Assembly (NCBI RefSeq): GCF_039524015.1
Contig: NZ_BAAAGF010000003.1
Coordinates: 248,001-312,000 of the forward strand
DNA length: 64,000 nt
Direction: 5' to 3'
Source of the DNA: Gaetbulibacter_B jejuensis
GTDB lineage: Bacteria > Bacteroidota > Bacteroidia > Flavobacteriales > Flavobacteriaceae
Below are positions 44,169 through 53,582 of this stretch, one piece after another. The notes below the pieces were generated by a model. It did no database searches and had not been told where the DNA came from. It saw nothing but the letters and a program-made list of their open reading frames with translations. The number at the start of each line of letters is the position of its first letter. The first letter of the stretch is position 1. Position numbers and translations under genes: made by a program.

Positions 44169-44176
44169 TATTTTTG
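44169..44176 (+). promoter_or_regulatory. Bacteroidota -7 promoter element (TATTTTTG)
   Basis: Exact TAnnTTTG match 22 bases upstream of the start codon of the 133-aa exported protein gene. Confidence 0.5.
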
Positions 44177-44198
44177 CTGTCTAACTAAAAAACTAGGC

Positions 44199-44600
44199 AT
44201 GCAAAAACTATTCTTTTTTTTACTTTTTTTCAGTTTTTATTCTCTAGCTACACATTCTCAAAACAGTAATGAGAAGCAAATGCAAGAGATGAAAGAACAA
44301 TATGAAGCTGACAAACTTGAATTTATAGAAAATCTTGTTAGCAGCTTAAGTGTTGACGATTTTCAAAAAGAAATCATCAAGCAAAAACTAAACTCCTATT
44401 TTGATGAAAAACAGAAAATTCATCAATCAAACTTCCCTTCATATATACGCGAAGAAAAATTAAATGAATTGGACAGAACTCATTTTACTGAATTAAAAGA
44501 TATATGTAAAGATGAAGTTATTGGTAAAATTCAAGAAGCAGTTAAAAACCCTTTGGAACATAAAAAAAAGAACAAGAGAAAAAAGAAAAACAAAAATTAA
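44199..44600 (+). CDS. Small exported helical protein of unknown function
   Basis: A 133-aa protein with a signal peptide (FFFLLFFSFYSLATHSQ) followed by mostly helical, charged sequence and a C-terminal tail of Lys and Asn (KKKNKRKKKNKN). The pattern of a signal plus LxxxFxxEIIKQKLNSYF-like helices recalls small periplasmic sensor or chaperone-like proteins (Spy/CpxP type), but no LTxxQ motif is present. The next gene, an outer-membrane receptor, starts 18 bases later, so co-transcription is likely. Confidence 0.75.
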   Translation: MQKLFFFLLFFSFYSLATHSQNSNEKQMQEMKEQYEADKLEFIENLVSSLSVDDFQKEIIKQKLNSYFDEKQKIHQSNFPSYIREEKLNELDRTHFTELKDICKDEVIGKIQEAVKNPLEHKKKNKRKKKNKN

Positions 44601-44618
44601 CCCAACCAAAATCAATTC

Positions 44619-47054
44619 ATGAAACATCTATTTAAAACACTTATTCTACTTTTAAGCTTCAACTCAATTGTTGCGCAAACACCTAACGAAATAACCGTTT
44701 CTGGTATAGTAATGGACAGTGAGGTAAACTTACCATTAGAGTATGCAACTGTTGCTTTTTTTAGTAAAAAAGAGAATAAAATAGTTACTGGAGGCATTAC
44801 AGATAGCGAAGGTAAATTCTCTATAAATGTACCTGCAGGAACTTATGACATATCAGTTGAATACATTTCTTACGAAAAGAAAACTTATTATGATAAATCA
44901 TTAACTAGCGATATAAATCTTGGTACTGTAGGTTTAGCTTTAGATGTAGAAGCTCTTGGAGAGGTTGAAGTTATTGCAGAGCGTACTACTGTTGAAATAA
45001 AACTAGACAAGAAAATATATAATGTTGGTAAAGACCTTACGGTTCGTGGTGGTACAGTAAGTGATGTACTAGATAACGTTCCTTCGGTTTCTGTTGATGT
45101 TGAAGGAAATGTATCTTTAAGAGGTCAAGACAACGTACGTATTTTAATTAACGGTAAACCTTCAGGATTGGTAGGTTTAAATTCAACCGATGCTTTACGA
45201 CAACTACCTGCTGAATCTATTGAGCGTGTTGAAGTAATCACCTCTCCTTCTGCTCGTTATGATGCCGAAGGAACTGCAGGTATTTTAAATATTATTTTAA
45301 GACGTAGTAAATTACAAGGATTAAATGGTGCTGTTACTGTAAATGCAGGACATCCAACACAAGCTGGAATTTCTGGGAATATTAACTACAGAACTGGAGA
45401 TTTCAACTTTTTCAATACTACTGGATATAATTACAGAGAATCTCCTGGGAATTCACTTACTGAAACTGAATATTTTAATGGTGACGACCCTAACACATTT
45501 TTAAACGAATACAGAGATTTTGACAGACAGCGAAAAGGAATTACAACTAATACAGGTGTTGAATGGTACATTAATGACACTGCTTCATTAACAGCTTCGG
45601 TTGTATACAGAAAAAGTGATGATGACGATGAAACTACTAACACTATTAGAGAGGTTGATGCAACTGGAGCATTAATTAATGAATCTCCAAGACTTGAACT
45701 TGAAAAAGAAGACGACAGAAACTTACAGTACTCTGTTAATTTCGACAAGCAATTTAATGGAAACAGTGAGCACAGGTTTACGTTCGATTTTCAATATGAA
45801 AATAGTAACGAGGATGAGTTTTCCTTAATTCAGCAAGATGGAGATGCTTCTGAAAGAGTAACAACTCTTGAAGAACAAGATCAAATTTTATTACAAAGTG
45901 ACTACGTAATGCCTATTGGTGAAAAAGGTCAATTTGAATTTGGGTATAGAGGTAACTTTAACGAATTAGATACCGATTATGCGTTAGAGTTTTATGATGG
46001 TAATGATTATGTTTTAGACACTGATGTAAGTAATAACTTAGTTTACAGAGAATATATTAACGCTGTATACTCTCAATTTGGTAGTAAAATAAAAGACAAA
46101 TTTTCTTATTTATTAGGTTTACGTATGGAATCTACACGTATAACTATTGACCAAGTTACAAGTGGTGATTTCGACAAGAAAAACTATGTTGGATTTTTCC
46201 CAACCGTAAATTTAGGGTATGAAATTACTGAAAACCAAAGCATCACATTTGGTTATAACCGAAGAATTAGAAGACCACGTTCTCGTTTTATAAATCCATT
46301 TCCATCAAGAAGTAGTGCAACTAACCTGTTTCAAGGAAATCCTGATATTGACCCAAGTTACTCAAATACTGTTGACATTGGATACTTAAACAAATTTGGA
46401 AAAGTAACTTTAAATTCTTCTATTTACTTTCAACATGCTACAGATGTATTTACTTTCATTACAGAAGATACAGGACAAACAGTTACTGTTGGAGGAACTG
46501 AAGTACCAGTAATAAGACGTGTTCCTATTAACTTAGCAACAAACGACCGTTTTGGTTTTGAGTTTACCGTAACCTACAGACCATCAAAAAAATGGAACTT
46601 AAACGGAAACTTCAACTTATTCCAATCTAAAACCGAAGGTTTTTATAACGGAACCGATTTTGGAGCTGAAAACATTAGTTGGTTTGCTCGATTAAACAAT
46701 AAATATACTTTACCAGGAAAAATCGATTGGCAAACACGTTTATTTTATAGAGGACCAAGTGAAGATGCTCAAAATAAAACAAAGGGAATGTTTTCAACCG
46801 ATGTTGCTTTTAGTAAAGACATCTTAAATGAAAATGCTTCAATAGCTTTTAATGTGAGTGATGTATTTAACAGCAGAAAAAGAATTTCTGACTCTACAAC
46901 CGATACGTTTATTAGTCATAGTGAGTTTCAATGGAGACAACGTACTTTTAACCTGTCGTTCACTTATAGATTTAACCAACAAAATAGAAACAACCAACGT
47001 CAAAGAGGTGGCGATGGTAATGGTGGTGGAGACGACTTTGAGTTTGAAGGGTAA
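44619..47054 (+). CDS. TonB-dependent receptor-like outer-membrane protein
   Basis: The 811-aa protein has a signal peptide ending VAQ, a carboxypeptidase-regulatory-like domain (about 24-105: VSGIVMDSEVNLPLEYATV), a plug (about 125-225: SDVLDNVPSVSVDVEGNVSLRG, RVEVITSPSARYDAEGTAGILNI) and a C-terminal beta-barrel with many aromatic strands to about residue 790, then a Gly/Asp/Arg-rich tail. Such receptors take up siderophores or other ligands using TonB energy. The ligand is not predictable. It ends in a strong terminator. Confidence 0.92.
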   Translation: MKHLFKTLILLLSFNSIVAQTPNEITVSGIVMDSEVNLPLEYATVAFFSKKENKIVTGGITDSEGKFSINVPAGTYDISVEYISYEKKTYYDKSLTSDINLGTVGLALDVEALGEVEVIAERTTVEIKLDKKIYNVGKDLTVRGGTVSDVLDNVPSVSVDVEGNVSLRGQDNVRILINGKPSGLVGLNSTDALRQLPAESIERVEVITSPSARYDAEGTAGILNIILRRSKLQGLNGAVTVNAGHPTQAGISGNINYRTGDFNFFNTTGYNYRESPGNSLTETEYFNGDDPNTFLNEYRDFDRQRKGITTNTGVEWYINDTASLTASVVYRKSDDDDETTNTIREVDATGALINESPRLELEKEDDRNLQYSVNFDKQFNGNSEHRFTFDFQYENSNEDEFSLIQQDGDASERVTTLEEQDQILLQSDYVMPIGEKGQFEFGYRGNFNELDTDYALEFYDGNDYVLDTDVSNNLVYREYINAVYSQFGSKIKDKFSYLLGLRMESTRITIDQVTSGDFDKKNYVGFFPTVNLGYEITENQSITFGYNRRIRRPRSRFINPFPSRSSATNLFQGNPDIDPSYSNTVDIGYLNKFGKVTLNSSIYFQHATDVFTFITEDTGQTVTVGGTEVPVIRRVPINLATNDRFGFEFTVTYRPSKKWNLNGNFNLFQSKTEGFYNGTDFGAENISWFARLNNKYTLPGKIDWQTRLFYRGPSEDAQNKTKGMFSTDVAFSKDILNENASIAFNVSDVFNSRKRISDSTTDTFISHSEFQWRQRTFNLSFTYRFNQQNRNNQRQRGGDGNGGGDDFEFEG

Positions 47055-47074
47055 ACCTAAAATGTATAAAACTA

Positions 47075-47103
47075 AAAAAGGACGCAATTGCGTCCTTTTT
47101 TTA
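47075..47103. terminator. Bidirectional rho-independent terminator
   Basis: Perfect palindromic stem AAAAAGGACGC / GCGTCCTTTTT with an AATT loop, serving the receptor gene and the leftward 58-aa gene. Confidence 0.93.
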
Positions 47104-47120
47104 TAATATATAGTAAAAAA

Positions 47121-47297
47121 TTATTGTTGTAATCTTTGAGCTTTCTTTTCAGCTCTAATTTCTTTAAGTCTTTCAATTGAAGCACCAAAAATCCAGTAAG
47201 GGATTACGAAAGTCAATAAAAATATCATTAACCAAAATCCAATTGTTAAAATGGTTAAAAATGCTAAAAATCCTAAGTATTGATCAAATTCAAACAT
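47121..47297 (-). CDS. Small membrane protein, 58 aa
   Basis: The frame starts MFEFDQYLGFLAFLTILTIG and ends with a basic, helical EIRAEKKAQRLQQ tail. It has one or two membrane helices (about 8-24 and 25-38; FWLMIFLLTFVIPYWIFGA). It lies directly opposite the receptor terminator. Bacteroidota have many such short single-membrane proteins; I recognise no family. Composition and a well-placed terminator support it. Confidence 0.6.
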   Translation of the reverse strand: MFEFDQYLGFLAFLTILTIGFWLMIFLLTFVIPYWIFGASIERLKEIRAEKKAQRLQQ

Positions 47298-47440
47298 GTG
47301 CTATTTTTTTGTTGTTGATGCAAAGATAAAACAAAGTGTTTTGTTTTACAATACGAAACTAAAATTTATTAACAGCTTATTCACTACTGAGCAATCTAAA
47401 AACAGTAACAGCCTATTTATAAATCTTTTCACATATATAA

Positions 47441-47474
47441 AAAAACACCATGAATTAACTACATGATGTTTTTT
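47441..47474 (-). terminator. Terminator of the peroxiredoxin gene
   Basis: Arms AAAAACACCATG and CATGATGTTTTT form a 12-base stem with one wobble pair on the minus strand, ending in T residues, 22 bases after the stop at 47497. Confidence 0.7.
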
Positions 47475-47496
47475 AATCTTTTTAATTGTTGATCCT

Positions 47497-48138
47497 CTAA
47501 TCTAAATTAGGTTGTGGAGTTGTTCGCAAATAAGGTTTTACAACTTTGTGCCCTTTAGGGAAAAGCTCAGGAATATCTTTATCTGCAACCGCAGGAACGA
47601 TAACACAGTCATCTCCATTATTCCAGTTAGCAGGTGTAGCTACTTTATGATAAGCTGTAAGCTGTAACGAATCGATAACTCGTAATAACTCATCAAAATT
47701 TCTACCTGTTGAAGCTGGATAAGTAATAATAAGTTTTACTTTTTTATCAGGATCAATCACGAATACAGAACGAACAGTTAATTTACTATCTGCATTAGGA
47801 TGTATCATATCATAAAGTTCAGATACTTTTCGATCTTCATCTGCAATTATTGGAAAGTTTACTGTTGTGTTTTGCGTTTCATTAATATCGTTAATCCATC
47901 CTTTATGAGACTCTACTCCATCAACACTTAACGCTACTACTTTAACATTACGTTTATCAAATTCTGATTTATATTTAGCTACAGTACCAAGCTCTGTAGT
48001 ACAAACTGGAGTATAATCGGCAGGATGCGAAAACAAGATTCCCCATCCATCACCTAACCAGTCATGAAAATTAATCTGTCCTTCTGAAGATTGTGCAGTA
48101 AAGTTTGGTGCTACATCTCCTAATCTAATTGTTGCCAT
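47497..48138 (-). CDS. 1-Cys peroxiredoxin (Prx6 type)
   Basis: A 213-aa peroxiredoxin with the peroxidatic Cys46 in HPADYTPVCTTELG and the longer C-terminal dimerisation part of the Prx6 family (YPASTGRNFDELLRVIDSLQL, FPKGHKVVKPYLRTTPQP). It reduces peroxides in the cytosol with an external thiol. No second catalytic Cys pairs with it. Single gene. Confidence 0.92.
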   Translation of the reverse strand: MATIRLGDVAPNFTAQSSEGQINFHDWLGDGWGILFSHPADYTPVCTTELGTVAKYKSEFDKRNVKVVALSVDGVESHKGWINDINETQNTTVNFPIIADEDRKVSELYDMIHPNADSKLTVRSVFVIDPDKKVKLIITYPASTGRNFDELLRVIDSLQLTAYHKVATPANWNNGDDCVIVPAVADKDIPELFPKGHKVVKPYLRTTPQPNLD

Positions 48139-48277
48139 GTTTATGATTTTAAAAATTAAAGTATAAAGATACTTATTAATCTACTAAATTGGTAGGAATT
48201 AAAAACATTTAAGTTTTTTTTAATATTTAAGCACATAACTTCATGCTTTTTAAACCTAAAAGAACGATGAAAAATGT

Positions 48278-48285
48278 TAAATTTG
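48278..48285 (+). promoter_or_regulatory. Bacteroidota -7 promoter element of fumC (TAAATTTG)
   Basis: Exact TAnnTTTG match 22 bases upstream of the fumC start codon. Confidence 0.5.
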
Positions 48286-48307
48286 TGCATCTAATAAAAC
48301 AAACATC

Positions 48308-49705
48308 ATGACTTATAGAATAGAAAAAGACACGATGGGAGAAGTAAAAGTCCCATCAGATAAACTTTGGGGAGCGCAAACTGAGCGTTCAAGAAATAAT
48401 TTTAAAATTGGCGCACCAGCTTCTATGCCTTTAGAAATAGTATATGGTTTTGCATATTTAAAAAAAGCTGCTGCTTATACTAATAATGAGTTAGGTGTTT
48501 TAGAAGACGAAAAACGCGATTTAATTGCTCAAGTTTGTGATGAAATTTTAGAAGGCAAACACGACGATCAATTTCCGTTAGTAATTTGGCAAACAGGTTC
48601 AGGAACACAAAGCAACATGAACGTAAATGAGGTTATTGCCAATAGAGCACATCAACTTGCTGGTAAAGTTATTGGTGAAGGCGATAAAACCATTCAACCT
48701 AATGACGATGTTAACAAATCGCAATCATCAAACGATACCTTCCCAACAGGAATGCATATTGCAGCTTATAAAAAAGTTGTAGAAACTACAATTCCAGGAG
48801 TTATAAAACTTAGAAACACGTTACACACAAAATCTATTGAGTTTAAAGACTGTGTGAAAATTGGTAGAACACACCTTATGGATGCAACACCTCTAACTTT
48901 AGGGCAAGAGTTTTCTGGTTATGTATCACAATTGGACCATGGATTAAAAGCACTCGAAAACACTTTACCTCACCTTGCTGAGTTAGCTTTAGGTGGTACT
49001 GCAGTGGGAACAGGTCTTAATACTCCTGAGGGTTATGCTGAACTGGTAGCACAATACATTGCAAAATTTACTAACCTTCCATTTGTATCTGCTGAAAATA
49101 AGTTTGAAGCTCTAGCTGCTCACGATGCAATTGTTGAAACGCATGGTGCTTTAAAACAACTTGCGGTATCATTAAATAAAATAGCAAATGATATTAGAAT
49201 GATGGCTTCAGGACCTCGTTCTGGTATTGGAGAAATCATAATTCCTGCTAACGAACCTGGTAGCTCAATTATGCCTGGAAAAGTTAACCCAACGCAATGC
49301 GAAGCCCTTACAATGGTTTGTGCGCAAGTTATGGGTAATGATGTTGCTATTACTGTTGGTGGTACTCAAGGACATTATGAACTAAACGTATTTAAGCCTA
49401 TGATGGCTGCAAATATTTTAGAATCTGCTCAACTTATAGGAGATGCTTGTGTAAGTTTTGAAGAAAACTGTGCTAGTGGTATTGAACCTAATCATTCAGT
49501 AATAAAACAGTTACTAAACAACTCTTTAATGCTTGTAACAGCATTAAATACTAAAATAGGCTATTACAAAGCTGCTGAAATTGCTAATACAGCTCATAAA
49601 AATGGAACTACATTAAAAGAAGAAGCAATTAATTTAGGATATGTTACAGCTGAAGAATATGACGAATGGGTAAAACCAGAAGATATGATTGGTAACATGA
49701 AATAA
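48308..49705 (+). CDS. fumC: Class II fumarate hydratase
   Basis: The 465-aa sequence has the full FumC pattern: [17 protein letters not shown], the active-site [36 protein letters not shown] and the mobile signature loop [11 protein letters not shown] (about 317-327). It interconverts fumarate and malate in the citric acid cycle. It is followed 37 bases later by the FG-GAP protein gene, probably an unrelated read-through neighbour. Confidence 0.97.
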   Translation: MTYRIEKDTMGEVKVPSDKLWGAQTERSRNNFKIGAPASMPLEIVYGFAYLKKAAAYTNNELGVLEDEKRDLIAQVCDEILEGKHDDQFPLVIWQTGSGTQSNMNVNEVIANRAHQLAGKVIGEGDKTIQPNDDVNKSQSSNDTFPTGMHIAAYKKVVETTIPGVIKLRNTLHTKSIEFKDCVKIGRTHLMDATPLTLGQEFSGYVSQLDHGLKALENTLPHLAELALGGTAVGTGLNTPEGYAELVAQYIAKFTNLPFVSAENKFEALAAHDAIVETHGALKQLAVSLNKIANDIRMMASGPRSGIGEIIIPANEPGSSIMPGKVNPTQCEALTMVCAQVMGNDVAITVGGTQGHYELNVFKPMMAANILESAQLIGDACVSFEENCASGIEPNHSVIKQLLNNSLMLVTALNTKIGYYKAAEIANTAHKNGTTLKEEAINLGYVTAEEYDEWVKPEDMIGNMK

Positions 49706-49742
49706 ATCAATATATTATTAACTAATTCAATTTACTACATTT

Positions 49743-51137
49743 ATGAAAAGAACACTACTTACTTTACTTTTTGGAGTTTTTATACTGTCAACTTCAACAT
49801 CTCAAACTACATTTTCGACAAAAATGCCTATTGATACTAATGCAGGAACAAACCCTTATGTTGTTGTATCTGGGCTAATAAATAATGATGCATATCCTGA
49901 TTTAGTTGTATCTGCTTATAACGCTAGTACTATTAAATTATATATCAATAATGCAGATGGATCATTTGCTGCTCCTGTGACAATTTCATCTACTCTATCT
50001 CAAGTTGGAGGTATATCATTAGCTGATATTGATGGGATTAATGGCTTAGACATTGTTGCTGCTTCTTATGCCGATAATAAAGCAGTTTGGTTTGCTAACA
50101 ATGGTTCTGGTGGTTTTGGAACTGAAAATGTAATTTCAAGTAGCGTAACTAGCGCTGCAGGCATACATACTGCTGATGTTAATAATGACACTTATATTGA
50201 TGTAATTGTTTCTGTTAATGGTGATGATAAAGTAGTTTGGTATGCTAATGATGGAACTGGAAACTTCCCTGGAGGTGAAAACACGATAGTTTCTGGATTA
50301 AACCAACCAGGAGATATTGATATGATAGATTTTGATGATGATGGTGATTTAGATATAGTTATTTCTACTGCTGAATATGCAGCAAACGGAAGAGTTGATG
50401 TATACTATAACGATTTAATCCCTGGTGGATCAGTAGCTTTTACAGTTGATGCAAACCCTGTAACTGATTCAGGAAACGTTTATTTGTTTGATGTAGATTT
50501 CGCTGATGTAAATGACGATGGAAATATTGATATTTTAGTTTCTGATAGTTTTGGTGATTTAGCTTGGTTCAATAAGGAATTAGATGGCACGTATACTAAA
50601 AATATAATTTCAATTTCTATGGCTAATCCAGGAACTGTTGAATCTGCTGATATGGATGATGATGGTTATAATGATCTTGTCATTACAAATGGAGGAACTG
50701 CTGGTAATGATTTAATTTGGTTTGAAAGTACGGATATTGGTGGATTTAATAGCGAATCTGTTATTGATGCTACTCAAGCCCAAATTTTCACATTAGCTAT
50801 TGATGATTTTGATAATGATGGCGACTTAGATATAGCTACTGTTGACTATCAAAACTTTGATGTGAATTGGTTTGAAAACGAGTTATATACTTTAGGAATT
50901 AATGATTTAACTCAAAACACTTTTAACATCTACCCTAACCCAGTTAAAAATAAGCTTTACGTTAAGGCTCCTAATAATGAAAGTTACAATGTATCAGTTT
51001 ATGATATTTTAGGAAAAAACGTTGTTAATTCAACTATTTCACCTAATAACCCTTTAGATGTATCATCTCTATACAATGGAATTTACATTATCAAATTTGA
51101 AGGACATAACAAAACTTTTAAGTTTGTTAAAGAATAA
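49743..51137 (+). CDS. Secreted FG-GAP/VCBS-repeat protein with type IX sorting domain
   Basis: A 464-aa exported protein (signal to about residue 20, STSTSQ). Six or more calcium-binding-like blade repeats of the form DxxxDxxxD (DVNNDTYIDVIV, DFDDDGDLDIVI, DVNDDGNIDILV, DMDDDGYNDLVI, DFDNDGDLDIAT) suggest a beta-propeller. Residues of about 390-464 are a type A C-terminal sorting domain (NIYPNPVKNKLYV, VYDILGKNV, GIYIIKF), so it should be exported by the type IX secretion system to the surface. The ligand is unknown. Confidence 0.92.
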   Translation: MKRTLLTLLFGVFILSTSTSQTTFSTKMPIDTNAGTNPYVVVSGLINNDAYPDLVVSAYNASTIKLYINNADGSFAAPVTISSTLSQVGGISLADIDGINGLDIVAASYADNKAVWFANNGSGGFGTENVISSSVTSAAGIHTADVNNDTYIDVIVSVNGDDKVVWYANDGTGNFPGGENTIVSGLNQPGDIDMIDFDDDGDLDIVISTAEYAANGRVDVYYNDLIPGGSVAFTVDANPVTDSGNVYLFDVDFADVNDDGNIDILVSDSFGDLAWFNKELDGTYTKNIISISMANPGTVESADMDDDGYNDLVITNGGTAGNDLIWFESTDIGGFNSESVIDATQAQIFTLAIDDFDNDGDLDIATVDYQNFDVNWFENELYTLGINDLTQNTFNIYPNPVKNKLYVKAPNNESYNVSVYDILGKNVVNSTISPNNPLDVSSLYNGIYIIKFEGHNKTFKFVKE

Positions 51138-51155
51138 ACTTTTAAATACATCTTA

Positions 51156-51189
51156 TAAAAAGCGTTGACAAACAGTCAGCGCTTTTTTT
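51156..51189 (+). terminator. Rho-independent terminator
   Basis: Stem AAAAAGCGTTGAC / GTCAGCGCTTTTT with a five-base loop and T tail, 18 bases after the FG-GAP gene. Confidence 0.9.
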
Positions 51190-51211
51190 ATACATCGTAT
51201 TTAGAAAAAAT

Positions 51212-51246
51212 TTTGGTTCCATTTCCTGATAACAGAAGTAATTTTG
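51212..51246 (+). promoter_or_regulatory. Promoter of hutI (TTTG, 23 bases, TAATTTTG)
   Basis: A -7 TAATTTTG (51239-51246) with an upstream TTTG at 51212-51215 at long spacing, 26 bases before the preferred ATG at 51273. This supports the shorter hutI start. Confidence 0.5.
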
Positions 51247-51272
51247 TTAATTTTATGATTTTACCCTTAGCT

Positions 51273-52511
51273 ATGTCAATACTAATAACCAACATAAAAG
51301 AACTTATTCAAGTTCGTGATACCAATGTTACCATTGTAAAAGGCAGTGACATGAAAACACTTCCTGTAATAAAAAACGCTTACTTATTTATTGAGCATGA
51401 CACTATAGTTGAGTATGGCTCAATGGACGATTACCAAGATATTGATGCTGATGAAGTTATTGATGCCACAGGAAAAGTGGTGATGCCTTCTTGGTGCGAC
51501 TCTCATACACACATTGTATACGCAGGAAATAGAGTTAGAGAATTTGTAGATAGAATTAATGGCTTGTCCTACGAAGAAATTGCCAATAATGGTGGTGGTA
51601 TTTTAAATTCTGCTGAAAAACTTCAAAACACTTCTGAAGAAGAACTTTACCAACAATCACTAAAACGTCTTAATGAAGTCATAAAACTAGGTACTGGTAC
51701 TGTCGAAATAAAATCGGGTTACGGCTTAACCGTTGACGCAGAACTTAAAATGTTGCGAGTGATAAAACGATTAAAACGCGAATCGCTTGCTTTTATTAAG
51801 CCTACACTATTAGGCGCTCATGCTGTTCCTAAAGAATACAGTAATAATAAAAGTGCTTATGTAGATCTGGTAGTAAACGAACTTATACCAAAAGCTACTG
51901 AAGAGCATCTAGCCGAATACATTGATGTATTTTGTGAAAAAGGCTATTTTGACCTAGACGATACAGAAAAAATACTTAAAGCAGGTGTCGCTCATGGTTT
52001 AAAACCTAAAATACATGTAAACCAATTTAATGCTTTTGGAGGTGTAGCTTTAGGAGTGAAATATGATGCGCTTTCAGTAGATCATTTAGAAGAAATGAAT
52101 AAAGAAGATATTGAAGCACTTAAAAACAGTAATACAATGCCTGTTGCTCTACCCTCTTGCTCCTATTTTTTAAGTATTCCCTACACACCTGCAAGACAAA
52201 TGATCGACGCAGGCTTACCACTAGCATTAGCAACCGATTATAATCCAGGTTCAACACCTAGTGGAAATATGAATTTTGTAGTAAGTACAGCATGTATAAA
52301 AATGAAAATGACTCCTGAAGAAGCTATTAATGCTGCAACCATAAATGGTGCTTATGCCATGGGATTAAGCAATATGTATGGCAGTATTTGTAGAGGTAAA
52401 AAAGCGAATGTAATCATTACAAAAGAGATTCCTAATTACCAGTTTATTCCTTATGCGTTTGGAGAAAACTTAATTGATGAAGTTATTATTAATGGTATTA
52501 GATTAGATTAA
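51273..52511 (+). CDS. hutI: Imidazolonepropionase
   Basis: A 412-aa amidohydrolase; ATG 51273 gives the usual HutI length, while the upstream extension lies in the promoter and terminator. The metal site is in DSHTHIVYAGNR (about residue 76), with further ligands in GAHAVP, HVNQFNAFGG and LATDYNPGSTP. It opens the imidazolone ring in the third step of histidine degradation. HutG is encoded 1 kb downstream; hutH and hutU are not in the window. Confidence 0.95.
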   Translation: MSILITNIKELIQVRDTNVTIVKGSDMKTLPVIKNAYLFIEHDTIVEYGSMDDYQDIDADEVIDATGKVVMPSWCDSHTHIVYAGNRVREFVDRINGLSYEEIANNGGGILNSAEKLQNTSEEELYQQSLKRLNEVIKLGTGTVEIKSGYGLTVDAELKMLRVIKRLKRESLAFIKPTLLGAHAVPKEYSNNKSAYVDLVVNELIPKATEEHLAEYIDVFCEKGYFDLDDTEKILKAGVAHGLKPKIHVNQFNAFGGVALGVKYDALSVDHLEEMNKEDIEALKNSNTMPVALPSCSYFLSIPYTPARQMIDAGLPLALATDYNPGSTPSGNMNFVVSTACIKMKMTPEEAINAATINGAYAMGLSNMYGSICRGKKANVIITKEIPNYQFIPYAFGENLIDEVIINGIRLD

Positions 52512-52514
52512 AAT

Positions 52515-52549
52515 AAAAAAGCCGAATGAAAATTTTCATTCGGCTTTTT
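52515..52549. terminator. Bidirectional rho-independent terminator
   Basis: A perfect 34-base palindrome with arms AAAAAGCCGAATGAAAA / TTTTCATTCGGCTTTTT, between convergent hutI and the coiled-coil gene. Confidence 0.93.
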
Positions 52550-52570
52550 ACAATCAATCAATTAATTTGC

Positions 52571-53455
52571 TTATTTCAATGTAAACTCAGTTGATGAGAT
52601 TAATTCTTTTTCATTGAAAACATTTACTGTATAACGTCCTTCTTCAAACTCATCGTTATTAGGAGCTACAAATTCGCAAATGTTTAAACTTCTGTTTTCG
52701 TAGTTAAATTTACTCACCAAGCTATAGTTTAATATTTTATCTTCAAACTGTATTTGCTCGTTAGCACCAAGTACATTATCATTAGGATCTAATACCTGAA
52801 CATATAATTCTTTATCACCTGCACCTACTAAAGTGTTTTTAGCAACAGTATAGCAAACTCTAATTTTATCACTTCTTCTAGAACGCTCTGTTGGTATTAA
52901 TTTACCTGAAGTTCTCTCAATAACTCCGTAAGCTTTAAGTCCAACAGTTTGTAATACTGCAGCGTTTTCAACTACTGTTGCTAACTCAGTATTTTGCACT
53001 AATAATGAATCAGTAAACATTGTACGTTCTGCTAATTGTAACTGAGTACTATCTAATGATGTTGCTAATAAAGAGTTTTCTACTTTTAGCTTGTCATTTT
53101 CAGCTAGCAATACATCCATTTCTTCTTGTAATGCTAAAAATTGTTTTTTGTATCTCCACAAACTGTTAACACTGTTTTGAGATATTTTTAGTGAGTCCAT
53201 TAAGCCTTCAATACGTGCTCTAGCCTCAACTAAATTTTGATTGGCAACTTCATTTTCGCCAATAGCAATATCATATTGCTTAGCCATGTTATTTAGGTCT
53301 GCCATTACCTGTTCTTTTTCTTTGGTTAAAACCGCTTCGGTTTCTTTCTTGTCATTATAAAGTTTAGAGGTATAAAATCCTGTTCCTAAGAAAAGAGCCA
53401 ACAAAATACCTAAAGCAACTTTTAATCCTGTACTTTTACTGTTTGAATTCTCCAT
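52571..53455 (-). CDS. Membrane-anchored coiled-coil protein of unknown function
   Basis: A 294-aa protein with an N-terminal membrane helix (about 11-27), a long coiled coil (about 38-165; TKEKEQVMADLNNM, LMDSLKISQNSVNSLW, LLAENDKLKVENSLLATSL) and a C-terminal domain of about 120 residues (TSGKLIPTERSRRSDKIRVCYTVAKN ... YTVNVFNEKELISSTEFTL) that looks like an immunoglobulin-like sandwich. Probably periplasm-facing and elongated. I recognise no named family. It sits between hutI and hutG on the opposite strand, with no obvious link to histidine catabolism. Confidence 0.78.
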   Translation of the reverse strand: MENSNSKSTGLKVALGILLALFLGTGFYTSKLYNDKKETEAVLTKEKEQVMADLNNMAKQYDIAIGENEVANQNLVEARARIEGLMDSLKISQNSVNSLWRYKKQFLALQEEMDVLLAENDKLKVENSLLATSLDSTQLQLAERTMFTDSLLVQNTELATVVENAAVLQTVGLKAYGVIERTSGKLIPTERSRRSDKIRVCYTVAKNTLVGAGDKELYVQVLDPNDNVLGANEQIQFEDKILNYSLVSKFNYENRSLNICEFVAPNNDEFEEGRYTVNVFNEKELISSTEFTLK

Positions 53456-53582
53456 TGTTTTTTCTTTTTTAAATTATTTAAACGTTAATTCTTGTTTTTA
53501 ATCTTTTAATTAAATTTAATTTTAAGCCTGAAAATAAATAAAACTGTATTTTTAATTATTATTTTTTAATAACATTTCCAAT

